Assembly (NCBI RefSeq): GCF_900104795.1
Contig: NZ_FNTG01000001.1
Span: 2,666,001-2,730,000, forward strand
Source: Burkholderia sp. WP9
GTDB lineage: Bacteria > Pseudomonadota > Gammaproteobacteria > Burkholderiales > Burkholderiaceae
Length of the DNA stretch: 64,000 nt
Direction: 5' to 3'
Numbering within the stretch: the stretch's first letter is position 1; every line of letters begins with the position of its first letter. The position numbers were made by a program, and so were the translations under genes. The notes below the pieces were generated by a model. That model was not told the DNA's origin. It saw nothing but the letters and a program-made list of their open reading frames with translations, and ran no database searches. Of the stretch, positions 28,422 to 37,173 are shown in pieces.

Positions 28422-30299
28422 TCAGGAAGCCCGCGTGGCCGGTGCCACGCTATGCAACGCCGGCGCGGCAGCCGGCTGATACTCCGGCACCCAGCGCCGC
28501 AGATCGCGGCGCACTTCCTGGTCGCTCGGCACACGATGTTGCATCAGCCACGGCAGCAGTTCGTCGAGAAGATTGTCGGGCGTTTCACGCGCCTGCGCGA
28601 TGCGCAGTTTCGGATGCGGCGTGCGCGTGGTCGCTTCGTCGTCGGCCAGAAGTTCCTCGTAGAGTTTCTCGCCAGGACGCAGGCCCGTGAATACGATGCG
28701 GATATGCTCCTCGCTGAAACCATACAGGCGGATCAAGTCGCGCGCCAGATCGACGATCTTGACCGGCTCGCCCATATCGAGGATGAAGATCTCGCCGCCA
28801 TGCCCCATGCTCGACGCCTGCAGCACGAGTTGCGATGCTTCGGGAATCGTCATGAAAAAGCGCGTGATCTCAGGATGCGTGACCGTGACTGGCCCACCCT
28901 TCGCGATCTGCTGTTGAAACTTGGGAATGACGCTGCCCGCGCTGCCGAGCACATTGCCGAATCGCACAGTCTCGAACTGCGTCCGCGTGCTGGTCTGCTG
29001 CAAAGCCTGGCAAGCCATTTCCGCGAGCCGCTTGCTCGCGCCCATGACGTTGGTCGGATTCACCGCTTTGTCTGTGGAGATCAGCACGAAGTGCTTCACG
29101 TCATGGCGAATCGCCGCGCGCGCGACACGGTACGTGCCCAGCACGTTATTGCGCACCGCCTGCCACGCGTTCAGTTCTTCCATCAGCGGCACGTGCTTGT
29201 AGGCCGCAGCGTGAAAAAGAATGTGCGGCGTATAGCGCGACAGCACCTGGTCGAGCAGCAAGGAATCTTTGACGTCGCCGATCACCGGCACCACGGAGAG
29301 CTTCGGGAAACGGTCATGCAACTCTTCCGTGAGACGGTACATCGCGTACTCGGACAGATCGAACGCGATCAACTGAGCAGGTTCGAAGCGCAGAATCTGC
29401 CGGCACAACTCCGAGCCGATCGAGCCGCCCGCGCCGGTCACCATCACCACGCGGCCGCTCAACAGCGCTTCGACGTGCGGCATGTCGATGCGTACCGGCT
29501 CGCGCCCCAGCAGGTCTTCCAGATCGATCTGACGCACGCGCGACAGGAACGCTTCACCTTGCGTTAGCGTGGTCAGCGCGGGCAGCACCATGGCCCGCAC
29601 ACCGGCGCGCACGCACAAGGTCGCTACGCGACGCTGCGCATCCACTGATGCCGACGGGATCGCGATGATAGCGTGCTCGACCTTCATGTCCGTGGCCCAG
29701 CGCTGCAGGTCGCTAATCGGCCCCCACACCTTGTAGCCGTAAATCTCGCGACCCTGCTTGGCCGGATCGTCGTCGAGCAGCCCCACCAGCCGCCATTCAC
29801 TCGAACGCGACAGTTCACGAGCCAGGCTCGCGCCCGCGTTGCCCGCGCCGAGCACCACCACCGGCTTGCCTTGCCCGACCAGGCCGCCGTATAGATAGAA
29901 CTCCTTGGAGGCGCGATAAAGCGCGCGTGAGCCGCCCATGGCGAGGAACAGCAGAAGCGGAGAGACGACCAGCACGGAGCGCGGAATGATCGGGTGCGGC
30001 TGGACCATGACCGCCACCATCATCATCACGAAAGCGCCGGCCAGCACCGCTTTCGCGATGCGCATCAGGTCCGGCAGGCTCGCAAACACCCACATGCCCC
30101 GATATAGGCCGAAGATGCGGAACATCACACCGTAGACAGGGAGGGCCCAGAGCAGGGTTCGGACGGCGCCGGACCAGAACTCAATCGGAACGTAACCATT
30201 GAAGCGGATCAGGTATGCCGCGAGCCAAGCGCCTGCGACTGCGCAAAGGTCGAAGGCGAAAGCGCTAAATGATAGCCATGAGGCTTTGTGTCGAAACAT
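28422..30299 (-). CDS. wbiI: Membrane-anchored nucleoside-diphosphate-sugar 4,6-dehydratase/epimerase (WbiI/WbpM-like)
   Basis: The protein has 625 aa. It has an N-terminal region with four membrane helices (LSFSAFAFDLCAVAGAWLAA onward), a first Rossmann-like domain (VVVLGAGNAGASLARELSRS), and a catalytic SDR domain. The latter has GRVVMVTGAGGSIGSELCRQ for NAD(P) binding, the STDKAVNPTNVMGASKRLAE region with the Met-Lys variant of the YxxxK site, and LRPGEKLYEELL. Relatives (WbpM, WbiI, FlaA1) convert UDP-GlcNAc to a 4-keto-6-deoxy sugar. The ATG at 30299 has GAGGTG eight bases upstream; its start follows the preceding gene's stop by five bases. The length is normal for the family. Confidence 0.92.
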   Translation of the reverse strand: MFRHKASWLSFSAFAFDLCAVAGAWLAAYLIRFNGYVPIEFWSGAVRTLLWALPVYGVMFRIFGLYRGMWVFASLPDLMRIAKAVLAGAFVMMMVAVMVQPHPIIPRSVLVVSPLLLFLAMGGSRALYRASKEFYLYGGLVGQGKPVVVLGAGNAGASLARELSRSSEWRLVGLLDDDPAKQGREIYGYKVWGPISDLQRWATDMKVEHAIIAIPSASVDAQRRVATLCVRAGVRAMVLPALTTLTQGEAFLSRVRQIDLEDLLGREPVRIDMPHVEALLSGRVVMVTGAGGSIGSELCRQILRFEPAQLIAFDLSEYAMYRLTEELHDRFPKLSVVPVIGDVKDSLLLDQVLSRYTPHILFHAAAYKHVPLMEELNAWQAVRNNVLGTYRVARAAIRHDVKHFVLISTDKAVNPTNVMGASKRLAEMACQALQQTSTRTQFETVRFGNVLGSAGSVIPKFQQQIAKGGPVTVTHPEITRFFMTIPEASQLVLQASSMGHGGEIFILDMGEPVKIVDLARDLIRLYGFSEEHIRIVFTGLRPGEKLYEELLADDEATTRTPHPKLRIAQARETPDNLLDELLPWLMQHRVPSDQEVRRDLRRWVPEYQPAAAPALHSVAPATRAS

Positions 30300-30304
30300 C
30301 GGCG

Positions 30305-31330
30305 TCACACCTCAGGTTGTTCGGAATCTGCTATCCGGAATCGACGCCAGCGTGAATCGACTCCGATACCAATCAATACCAGCACGATCACCCATACGCC
30401 CACGCTACACCATTGAAGGGCCGAAGACCAGTCAAGCAACACGACAGCAAGTACTATACCAGCCGCCATTACTGCATACCATAGGATGGCTGTCTTCGAA
30501 TGCCCAAGTCCGTACTGGACCATGCGTTGATAATAGTGCTCGCGATGCGCCTGCCAGATTTTCTCGCCGCGCAACAACCGTCGCAACAGCGTGACGGAAG
30601 CGTCGCCGATGAACGGCGAAAAAACCAGTGCGGGAAACCAGATCGGCCAGACGCCGTCGCTCCAGCCACAATAGCCGAAAGCGCCCGCCAGAAAGCCGAG
30701 CGGAATCGATCCGGCGTCGCCGAGGAAGATTTTCGCGGGGTGGAAGTTAAAGAGCAGAAAACCCGCGGCAGCGCCTGCCACGGCGGCCGAAGCCAAGCTG
30801 AGCTCTGGTGATGGATGCGCGGTGAGCGCGGCCCCAACGGCGTAGCCCGCGAAGCCGAACAGCGTCATGCCGCCGGCCAGGCCGTCCGCACCGTCCATAA
30901 AATTGTAAAGATTGACCAGCCAGAGCAGTAAAAACGACAAGGTCGCCAGCAGCCACAGCGGCGCAGGCGCGGGGTGCGCCCAGACGAAGATCGCCACCGC
31001 GGCCAGGTGCGCGGCGAACCTGACCCGCGCGGGCAGTCCGCGCCGGTCGTCGATCTGCGAGACCGCCGCCAGCACCGCAGCGCACAGCGCGGCAAGCCAG
31101 AGGTGCGGCGCAACGATCAGCGTCGCGACGACCACCACCGGAACGATGCCCCAGCCGCCCACCCGCGGCGTGGGCCGCGTGTGCAACGAGCGGTCGTTGG
31201 GAATGTCGGTGGCCAGACGCCACGCGAGGCCGGTCCTGAGCAGCGTCCACAGGATCGCCGCGCAGGCGCAAGCGGAGCCGAGCGCGATCAGGATCACGGT
31301 CGTCCAGCCCGGCATCGTGGAAGGGGACAT
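30305..31330 (-). CDS. wbiH: GT4-family undecaprenyl-phosphate HexNAc-1-phosphate transferase (WbiH/WbpL-like)
   Basis: The enzyme has 341 aa and about ten membrane helices. Family motifs are DRSLHTRPTPRVGGWGIVPV, VNLYNFMDGADGLAGGMTLF with the catalytic Asp cluster, KIFLGDAGSIPLGFLAG, and the basic AHREHYYQRMVQYGLGHS loop. It is predicted to load the first sugar of the O-unit, probably QuiNAc, FucNAc or GalNAc, onto undecaprenyl phosphate. Two ATGs (31336 and 31330) are possible. It stands between wbiG- and wbiI-like genes, as in Burkholderia O-antigen clusters. Confidence 0.9.
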   Translation of the reverse strand: MSPSTMPGWTTVILIALGSACACAAILWTLLRTGLAWRLATDIPNDRSLHTRPTPRVGGWGIVPVVVVATLIVAPHLWLAALCAAVLAAVSQIDDRRGLPARVRFAAHLAAVAIFVWAHPAPAPLWLLATLSFLLLWLVNLYNFMDGADGLAGGMTLFGFAGYAVGAALTAHPSPELSLASAAVAGAAAGFLLFNFHPAKIFLGDAGSIPLGFLAGAFGYCGWSDGVWPIWFPALVFSPFIGDASVTLLRRLLRGEKIWQAHREHYYQRMVQYGLGHSKTAILWYAVMAAGIVLAVVLLDWSSALQWCSVGVWVIVLVLIGIGVDSRWRRFRIADSEQPEV

Positions 31331-31343
31331 CAGCATGCGTGCC

Positions 31344-32300
31344 TCAATGCGTGGATCGGTACCAGTGGGCTGTCGCGGCCAGCCCTTCTTCGGTGGAATG
31401 CGGCGCCTGCCAGCCCAGCACCGTGCGAATCCGGCTGGTGTCGAGCTGCAATGAGCCGACGAGCCGGTCTACTTGCGCCGTACGCCCCGTCAGGCGGCCG
31501 GCGAGGCGCAGCCAGCTCTCGGGCACGGGCAGCAAGCGCGCCGGCCGGCCAAGGTGGCGGCCAAGCGCGCGCGCCAGTTCGGCGATCGTCAACGCGTCGT
31601 TGTCCGCGACGTGAAAGCACTGCTCGGCCGCGCGCGCATCGGTCGCGCAATGCACCAAAGCGTCCGCGAGATTGTCGACGTAGATGAGGCTGCGTCTTGC
31701 GCGAAGCGCGCCGAGCGGCAGCGGTACGCCCTTCCACACGGCGCTCATCAGGCTCAGGAAATTAGCCCGCACATCAGGACCATAGACCAGCGGCGGGCGC
31801 ACGATCACGATCTCGAGGCCAGTCTCCGCACCCAGCCGGATCAGCGCTTCTTCGGCAGCGCGTTTCGAGCGACCGTACGGATCTTGCGGCGCCGGCGGAT
31901 CGTCTTCGCGCACTGGGCGGCCCGAATCGGCTTCGGTCATCGCCTTGATGCTGCTGACGAAGACAAAGCGCCGCACGCCGTGCCGCCACGCGGCGCGCGC
32001 GACACGCAGCGTGCCCTCGACATTGGTCGCCTGGAAAGCAGCCTCTGGATCGGTGGCGTCCTCGAGCATGACATGCACACGCGCCGCCAGCTGCACGACG
32101 CAATCCACTTGCAATGTCGCAGGCCAACCTGCGTCGATGCCCGCGAAATTCACGCTAGGGTCGACCCATTCGTCCACACCGCGTTCGCGCTGCATCTCCC
32201 GCCGTACAAGGCCGGTGACCGTGTTGCCGGAGTCACGCAACGCGCGGCACAGCGCGCGGCCGACAAAGCCGTTGGCTCCCGTAACGAGCACCCGGCTCAT
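31344..32300 (-). CDS. wbiG: NAD(P)-dependent sugar epimerase/reductase (WbiG-like)
   Basis: The enzyme has 318 aa and belongs to the extended SDR family. The cofactor motif is RVLVTGANGFVGRALCRALR. The catalytic Ser and YxxxK appear in FVFVSSIKAM and DPYGRSKRAAEEALIRLG. Later signatures are IVRPPLVYGPDVRANF and RRSLIYVDNLADALVHC. Relatives reduce or epimerise the 4-keto sugar made by the WbiI/WbpM enzyme. The start at 32300 is chosen because its ATG overlaps the TGA of the upstream glycosyltransferase (ATGA), indicating translational coupling. Confidence 0.88.
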   Translation of the reverse strand: MSRVLVTGANGFVGRALCRALRDSGNTVTGLVRREMQRERGVDEWVDPSVNFAGIDAGWPATLQVDCVVQLAARVHVMLEDATDPEAAFQATNVEGTLRVARAAWRHGVRRFVFVSSIKAMTEADSGRPVREDDPPAPQDPYGRSKRAAEEALIRLGAETGLEIVIVRPPLVYGPDVRANFLSLMSAVWKGVPLPLGALRARRSLIYVDNLADALVHCATDARAAEQCFHVADNDALTIAELARALGRHLGRPARLLPVPESWLRLAGRLTGRTAQVDRLVGSLQLDTSRIRTVLGWQAPHSTEEGLAATAHWYRSTH

Positions 32301-33142
32301 AGCCACTTCCAGCCGAACCGGTCAAAGAACTTGTACGCCGAAGACATGAACATGCGGATATGCACAGAGCCTTTGCGCGCTGCACCGCCGCCGTGATGCA
32401 ACACGCGCACCGCGGGCGTGTAGACAACGCGGGTGACGTCATGCGCGCGAAGGCTCAGATCATAGTCTTCGAAGTAAAGGAAATAGCGGGCGTCGAAGCC
32501 CGCCAGCTGCTTCAAGGCCGTCATGCGAAACAGCATGAAACAGCCGCTGACGATCGGTGGATCCCACACTGTGTCGCGCGCATTGATCCGGTCGCGCATC
32601 TCGTAGCGGGCGAGTCGGCGGACAAACAGTCGACGCATTCCCGAGGGCAAAAAGCCGCGTACAAACAGATCGAGCAACGTGGGGTACCGTCGGCACAAGA
32701 ACTGCTGCTCGCCATGCTCGTCACCGATCCATGGCGTGATAAGGCCCGCTTCGGGGTGTGCATCGAAAAAATCGAGCGCTTCGCGAAGCGCGTCGCTTGC
32801 CAGATCGATGTCGGGATTCAGCACCAGGTGATAACGGCTGACACTGTGCTCGATCGCCAGATTGTGGCCCCTGCCGTAGCCTACATTGCCCTGTCCCGCG
32901 ATGATCGTGCAAACGATGCCCCGAGCCTGGAGTTCCTCCAGCGCAGCCGGGAGGTCGGGCAGACCACCGTTGTCGACCAGATACAACGTCACTGGCAGTC
33001 GGGGCCGGCTGGCGTGCAGCGCATCGCACGCGGCGGCGAGCCCCGTGAGCGTGGACACTAACTGTTCTGTATCCGGGCGATAGACCACCACCGACACGGA
33101 CAATCCGTCGGATAAGGGATGCAGAGCTCGCGTTTCTTTCAT
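32297..33142 (-). CDS. GT2-family glycosyltransferase, first gene of the O-antigen operon
   Basis: The enzyme has 281 aa and is rhamnosyltransferase-like (WbbL type). Motifs are LSVSVVVYRPDTEQLVSTLT, GQGNVGYGRGHNLAIEHS, HLVLNPDIDLASDAL (DxD equivalent), and FDARYFLYFEDYDLSLRAHD with the catalytic base region. No membrane segments are seen. It opens a four-gene operon (GT2-wbiG-wbiH-wbiI) with overlapping or tightly spaced genes. The acceptor sugar is unknown. No strong ribosome site precedes the ATG. Confidence 0.88.
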   Translation of the reverse strand: MKETRALHPLSDGLSVSVVVYRPDTEQLVSTLTGLAAACDALHASRPRLPVTLYLVDNGGLPDLPAALEELQARGIVCTIIAGQGNVGYGRGHNLAIEHSVSRYHLVLNPDIDLASDALREALDFFDAHPEAGLITPWIGDEHGEQQFLCRRYPTLLDLFVRGFLPSGMRRLFVRRLARYEMRDRINARDTVWDPPIVSGCFMLFRMTALKQLAGFDARYFLYFEDYDLSLRAHDVTRVVYTPAVRVLHHGGGAARKGSVHIRMFMSSAYKFFDRFGWKWL

Positions 33143-33297
33143 GTGGAACTGCGTGCCTTATTGTGGGCACTTCAATGGGCACTTCGGTAGACACTTCGAA
33201 AAAGTCGACGTTGCGTGGACGCAACAGACCCGCAGTTTGCTCAAATTTTCGCTGTTCGGCAACCCATCTTTCCCTTTGTTACGCCCGGCGCCATTTC

Positions 33298-33322
33298 ATC
33301 AAACCCTTTAATAGGGTTTGAT
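33298..33322. repeat. Perfect palindrome in the divergent promoter region
   Basis: Nine-base arms ATCAAACCC and GGGTTTGAT enclose a seven-base AT spacer (TTTAATA). It lies about 155 bases upstream of the minus-strand GT2 start and 185 bases upstream of the UbiA gene. The spacing and symmetry fit a dimeric repressor site; it could also be a hairpin in the leader of either transcript. Confidence 0.5.
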
Positions 33323-33506
33323 CCGGCTGGCCTCCTCGGAATCAGGCACCTTATCCGCAAGGTTGTGCGCGCTATCACGGAATAGTAAAGTAACGTCGCC
33401 AAACTCCGGCCGTTAGTAACTGGACGAAATTTAGGTCTTCAGCTCAGCGCCACAGGCGGCAGCCGTCCGTCCGATAAATCCGACAACCGCCCTCAGGGCA
33501 GAATGA

Positions 33507-34676
33507 ATGCGCGGTAGACCACTCGTCGTCGACCTTGATGGCACATTGATTCGCTCAGACATCCTGATCGAGTCCGGATTTGCCTATCTGAAGGCAGCCC
33601 CGCAACGCTTTTACGAGCCGCTGCTGTGGCTCACGCGCGGCGGCAGGCCGGGTTTGAAAGCGCGCCTCGCCGACGCGACGAACGTGGACGTCGCCGTGCT
33701 GCCCTACGACGCCACTGTCCTGCAATGGCTGAAGGGTGAACGCGACGCCGGCCGCTCGCCGGTGCTGGTCACGGCAAGCCACGAACGTTACGCGCAAGCC
33801 ATCTCCGCCCATCTCGGCATTTTGGACAGGACGTTCGCAACGAACTGCAGCACCAACCTGTCCGCTCACAACAAGCGCGATACGCTGGTCGCCGAGTACG
33901 GCGAAAAAGGCTTCGACTATGTAGGCAATTCGCATGACGACATAGCGGTCTGGGAATCCGCCGACCGCGCGTACGTGGTGAATCCGTCCAATGGCGTGGA
34001 GCGCGCCGCCCGTAAGATCGGCAACGTGGAGCGGGTGATCGAATCGTGTCCTCCCGCCGCGAAGACCTGGGCCAAATCGCTGCGCCTGCGTCAGTGGCTG
34101 AAGAATCTTTTGATCTTCTTGCCGCTGCTGGCCGCGCATAAGTTGTCGTCGCCTGAACTGACGCTCGCTGCCCTGTTGGCGCTTCTCACCTTCGGCTTGT
34201 GCGCCTCGAGTGTCTATGTGCTTAACGACCTGTTCGATCTCGAGGACGACCGTCACCGCCCGGTCAAACGCAAACGTCCGCTGGCGTCCGGCGCACTGCC
34301 CCTCACATGGGGACTCGCGCTCTTTCCTGTCCTGCTGGTGGTCGCGTTCGTCACGGCGTGGCTATTCCTGCCCTGGCAATTCACCGCGGCGCTGTTCGGC
34401 TATTACGTATTGACGCTCGCATACTCCACGTTCCTGAAGCGCCAGGTGATGGTCGACGTGGTGGTGCTGGCCATGCTGTACACGATGCGCATCATCGCCG
34501 GCACCGCGGCGGTCGACGCGCAACTGACTTTCTGGCTGCTCGCCTTCTCGATGTTCATCTTCCTGAGCCTCGCGCTCGTGAAGCGCTACGCCGAACTGCT
34601 GTCAATGCCGCCCGTAATTTCCCCAGAAGGGGGGGGTGCGGACGCAATCGTGAACTCTCTTAAACGCAGAAGCTAG
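33507..34676 (+). CDS. HAD hydrolase fused to UbiA prenyltransferase, C-terminus truncated
   Basis: The protein has 389 aa. Residues 1-190 are a HAD phosphatase (LVVDLDGTLIRSD with the nucleophile Asp, VLVTASHERYAQ, GFDYVGNSHDDIAVWESADR). Residues about 200-370 are a UbiA membrane prenyltransferase (VYVLNDLFDLEDDRHRPVKR, KRPLASGALPL, DVVVLAMLYTMRIIAGTAA). Such fusions are typically decaprenyl-phosphate phosphoribose synthase-like. After KRYAELLSM the sequence becomes PPVISPEGGGADAIVNSLKR and stops, so the last three or so membrane helices (about 100 residues) are missing. It is probably non-functional. Its neighbour is the tail of another gene, which suggests a deletion junction near 34610. 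Confidence 0.8.
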   Translation: MRGRPLVVDLDGTLIRSDILIESGFAYLKAAPQRFYEPLLWLTRGGRPGLKARLADATNVDVAVLPYDATVLQWLKGERDAGRSPVLVTASHERYAQAISAHLGILDRTFATNCSTNLSAHNKRDTLVAEYGEKGFDYVGNSHDDIAVWESADRAYVVNPSNGVERAARKIGNVERVIESCPPAAKTWAKSLRLRQWLKNLLIFLPLLAAHKLSSPELTLAALLALLTFGLCASSVYVLNDLFDLEDDRHRPVKRKRPLASGALPLTWGLALFPVLLVVAFVTAWLFLPWQFTAALFGYYVLTLAYSTFLKRQVMVDVVVLAMLYTMRIIAGTAAVDAQLTFWLLAFSMFIFLSLALVKRYAELLSMPPVISPEGGGADAIVNSLKRRS

Positions 34677-35341
34677 GTGCGCGAAAACTAGCGCTTACTA
34701 TCGACGAGCGGTTGCCGGCACTGGAAGACGGTCTAAGCTGGCTAACACTGATCAACACCTATTCGGTCCAGGAGCGTTTGGGCGACTACGCGATTCTTCG
34801 CAAAGGCCGAGTCGCGGCACCCGCTTCGCTTAAGCCCATTGAGCGCGTAGACACTATGCCCGGCCAGAATATTGCGGTTCCGGCCGAAAATGCTCCCGTG
34901 TGGGCGAGGCTCAACCTGATACCTTCGCTCGCGGGGCGTGTTGTGAACATACTGTTCGCGGCACCCGAGGTGCACATCGAATTGTCATTCGCGGACGGTC
35001 GGACAGAGTCATATCGATACATTCCGTCGATGGGAGCGGCCGGTTTTCTAGTTTCGCCACTGATTAGAAACACCGATGACTTTGCAGAGTTGATGTCCTC
35101 AAGTCCTGACCAGCACTTCGCAAGCTTGCGTCCGACCTCGATCCGCATCGTGCCGCAGCGACATTCGGCGTGGCTGTGGTCAGGGCAAGTGCCGGTAGAG
35201 TTTTTGCGGATCGGGGATCGTTGCCGTTGCCAGCGCACGTCGATGCCCACCCCAGCCAACATCAGCACCATTGCCCAACCCGGCGGGAACAAAGTCACAA
35301 CTCATCCATCAGGTCATGAACCGCCTGACCAACCAGCGTAG
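34677..35341 (+). pseudogene. C-terminal remnant of a large polysaccharide membrane protein
   Basis: The plus strand reads LTIDERLPALEDGLSWLTLI and later GRTESYRYIPSMGAAGFLVS, with PLIRNTDDFAELMSS after it. This resembles the periplasmic C-terminal part of Burkholderia membrane glycosyltransferase-like proteins, though I cannot name the family with certainty. No start codon or N-terminal membrane region precedes it. The 3' end overlaps the convergent GT gene by about 30 bases. Confidence 0.5.
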
Positions 35342-36898
35342 GGGGGCTGTTATGCGCCACGAACGGCTTCTCAAAATCTCGTCCCGTTCAACTAGCAACC
35401 GGTTTTTCTCGACTCCCCACCCGCCTCGCTCGGTCAATAACTGGCCTCGCTCCACCACCAACACCTCTCGTTCTGTTATTAAATGAGCTCGCTCTGTAGC
35501 CAACTGGTCTCTTTCAATCGTCAATTGCGAGTGCTTCGCCGATATTGCGCCCAGGTCCGTCGCCAATTGGCAACGCGCCGCAGCCAGCGATTCGAAATGA
35601 CAAGCATATAATCTATTGGCGGCCTCCGCCGGCCCGAGAGCAATGATCTCCATGTCGACGATAATTTCTTTGATCCCGGTTTGAAACTGCTCCGGAACGT
35701 CGATCAGGAATTGCGGGTCGATATGTGCGAAATATAATTCCGAAGCATCGACATGCGTAGCATTTAAAGGAACGGCGTTGAGCGTCTGCTCGCCCGCTTG
35801 GCTCGACAATTTTATGTGGTTGATCCGCACGACGGTATGATCGTTAAGTGGATCAAATCGCAGCGTCCGGATGGTCGCATCCTGCGGGAACTTGTTGAAT
35901 ACATATTGGCGCCGGCCTTTAACGACCGGCGCAGCAATTGATTCAATTTCGTTGAATCCCGAGCCGGTATCAAAAAGCAGTTGCACATACGGCATATTCG
36001 CAAGCACATATCCCGGTATTGCGTTTTCAAATGCAACTTGTGGGTAATCCTCCAATTGCAACGCTTCGAAAATTTTCGCCCGCACGTTCTCCGGAGCGGA
36101 CATATGAAGCAGCGAGCCTGATCCATCCAGCGGATAGACATTGTTGTCTTCAGGCACCTCAACAAGTCGATTCACCTTGAGCCCTTCGGCCAATGCATAT
36201 GTGAACGATGGGTTTCCAATGAAAAGGGCCGCGTTCGCCAGAAGTCTGGCCAAGTCCGCAAAATCTGTTGTTTGAAATACCGTTCCGCCAATGTTCCTTC
36301 TTTCAATCTGATCGTTTCCAACGCCAACGAAGAACACCCGATCCGCAGGTACATCGCGGAAGAGATACTCATAATAGGCGTGATCGTACCGGCGATAGCG
36401 ACCTGTCAGGCTTACAACAATATAGGGTTGTTGATTTATTCCTAGCTGCGGCGCCTCTCCGTCTATCGTAATCCACGGTCGCGCGCCATCTACCATAAGG
36501 TTGAATGGCACAGCATGGGCATATACCAGATGCAACCAGGGATTTGTAAAAGTGGCCCGGAACGAGTCCAGGACGTAATCGACACCCAGATCGCGTGGGT
36601 TTGCATATTCCCAAGGAACGCCCGACTTGATGATCGTCACGCGCAGAATGAACCCTTGAGCCAGCAGCAACGGTACAAGTGCTCTAGTAGCCTGCTCGCT
36701 GAGCACGCGCCCCCCAAAAGCCGGGTCAGCGCATACGTTAAGGATAAGATGGTTGATGTCGAGTGCCCGACACGTTGGCAACGAGTAAAGGATGTCACCA
36801 AGGTTGCCTGAATGGAGCCCCGAGCGCCACGAATCAGGATCGGCCTCCTCGCAGGAAAAAAATTCAGCAACAACGGGAATCGCTTCCAGGATGCTCAT
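35309..36898 (-). CDS. Glycosyltransferase-like protein with C-terminal heptad coiled coil
   Basis: The protein has 529 aa. The N-terminal half resembles GT9/ADP-heptose-type transferases (LHSGNLGDILYSLPTCRALD, then QPYIVVSLTGRYRRYDHAYY and FIGNPSFTYALAEGLKVNRL). The middle is a beta-rich region. Residues about 455-505 form seven-residue repeats of the type LxxERxx (IERDQLATERAHLITERE), predicted to be a coiled coil. The protein ends with SRSWRITAPLRWLVRR, a tail found on many polysaccharide glycosyltransferases. It is likely cytoplasmic and membrane-peripheral. The donor and acceptor are unknown. Confidence 0.7.
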   Translation of the reverse strand: MSILEAIPVVAEFFSCEEADPDSWRSGLHSGNLGDILYSLPTCRALDINHLILNVCADPAFGGRVLSEQATRALVPLLLAQGFILRVTIIKSGVPWEYANPRDLGVDYVLDSFRATFTNPWLHLVYAHAVPFNLMVDGARPWITIDGEAPQLGINQQPYIVVSLTGRYRRYDHAYYEYLFRDVPADRVFFVGVGNDQIERRNIGGTVFQTTDFADLARLLANAALFIGNPSFTYALAEGLKVNRLVEVPEDNNVYPLDGSGSLLHMSAPENVRAKIFEALQLEDYPQVAFENAIPGYVLANMPYVQLLFDTGSGFNEIESIAAPVVKGRRQYVFNKFPQDATIRTLRFDPLNDHTVVRINHIKLSSQAGEQTLNAVPLNATHVDASELYFAHIDPQFLIDVPEQFQTGIKEIIVDMEIIALGPAEAANRLYACHFESLAAARCQLATDLGAISAKHSQLTIERDQLATERAHLITEREVLVVERGQLLTERGGWGVEKNRLLVERDEILRSRSWRITAPLRWLVRRFMT

Positions 36899-37173
36899 AA
36901 TGCTTTTATGCCTCTATTAGACAAAACGCGTGAAACGACGAAGCGCGTAAAACGCGCGGGAAGCTCTTCGAACCGGCTTGGGCGCAACGATCGGTGATTC
37001 GTGGGCGCGGTGCATTTCCACGCAGTTGCCACGCAACGAGCGATCCGAATCGAGTTCGTACGGCGATGCGACGTTCACGCGGCTGATTAACATCGCAGCC
37101 ATGCTGCTCTGCATTGTTTCTAATCGCTGGTCAACCCGCAGGCCGCAAGCCTGCCCATTTCGAACAGAGCCGC

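Noticed and set aside
28176..29567. 463-codon plus-strand open frame
   Set aside because: It lies antisense to the clearly coding wbiI-like gene; the translation is rich in Arg and His as expected for a shadow frame in high-GC DNA.
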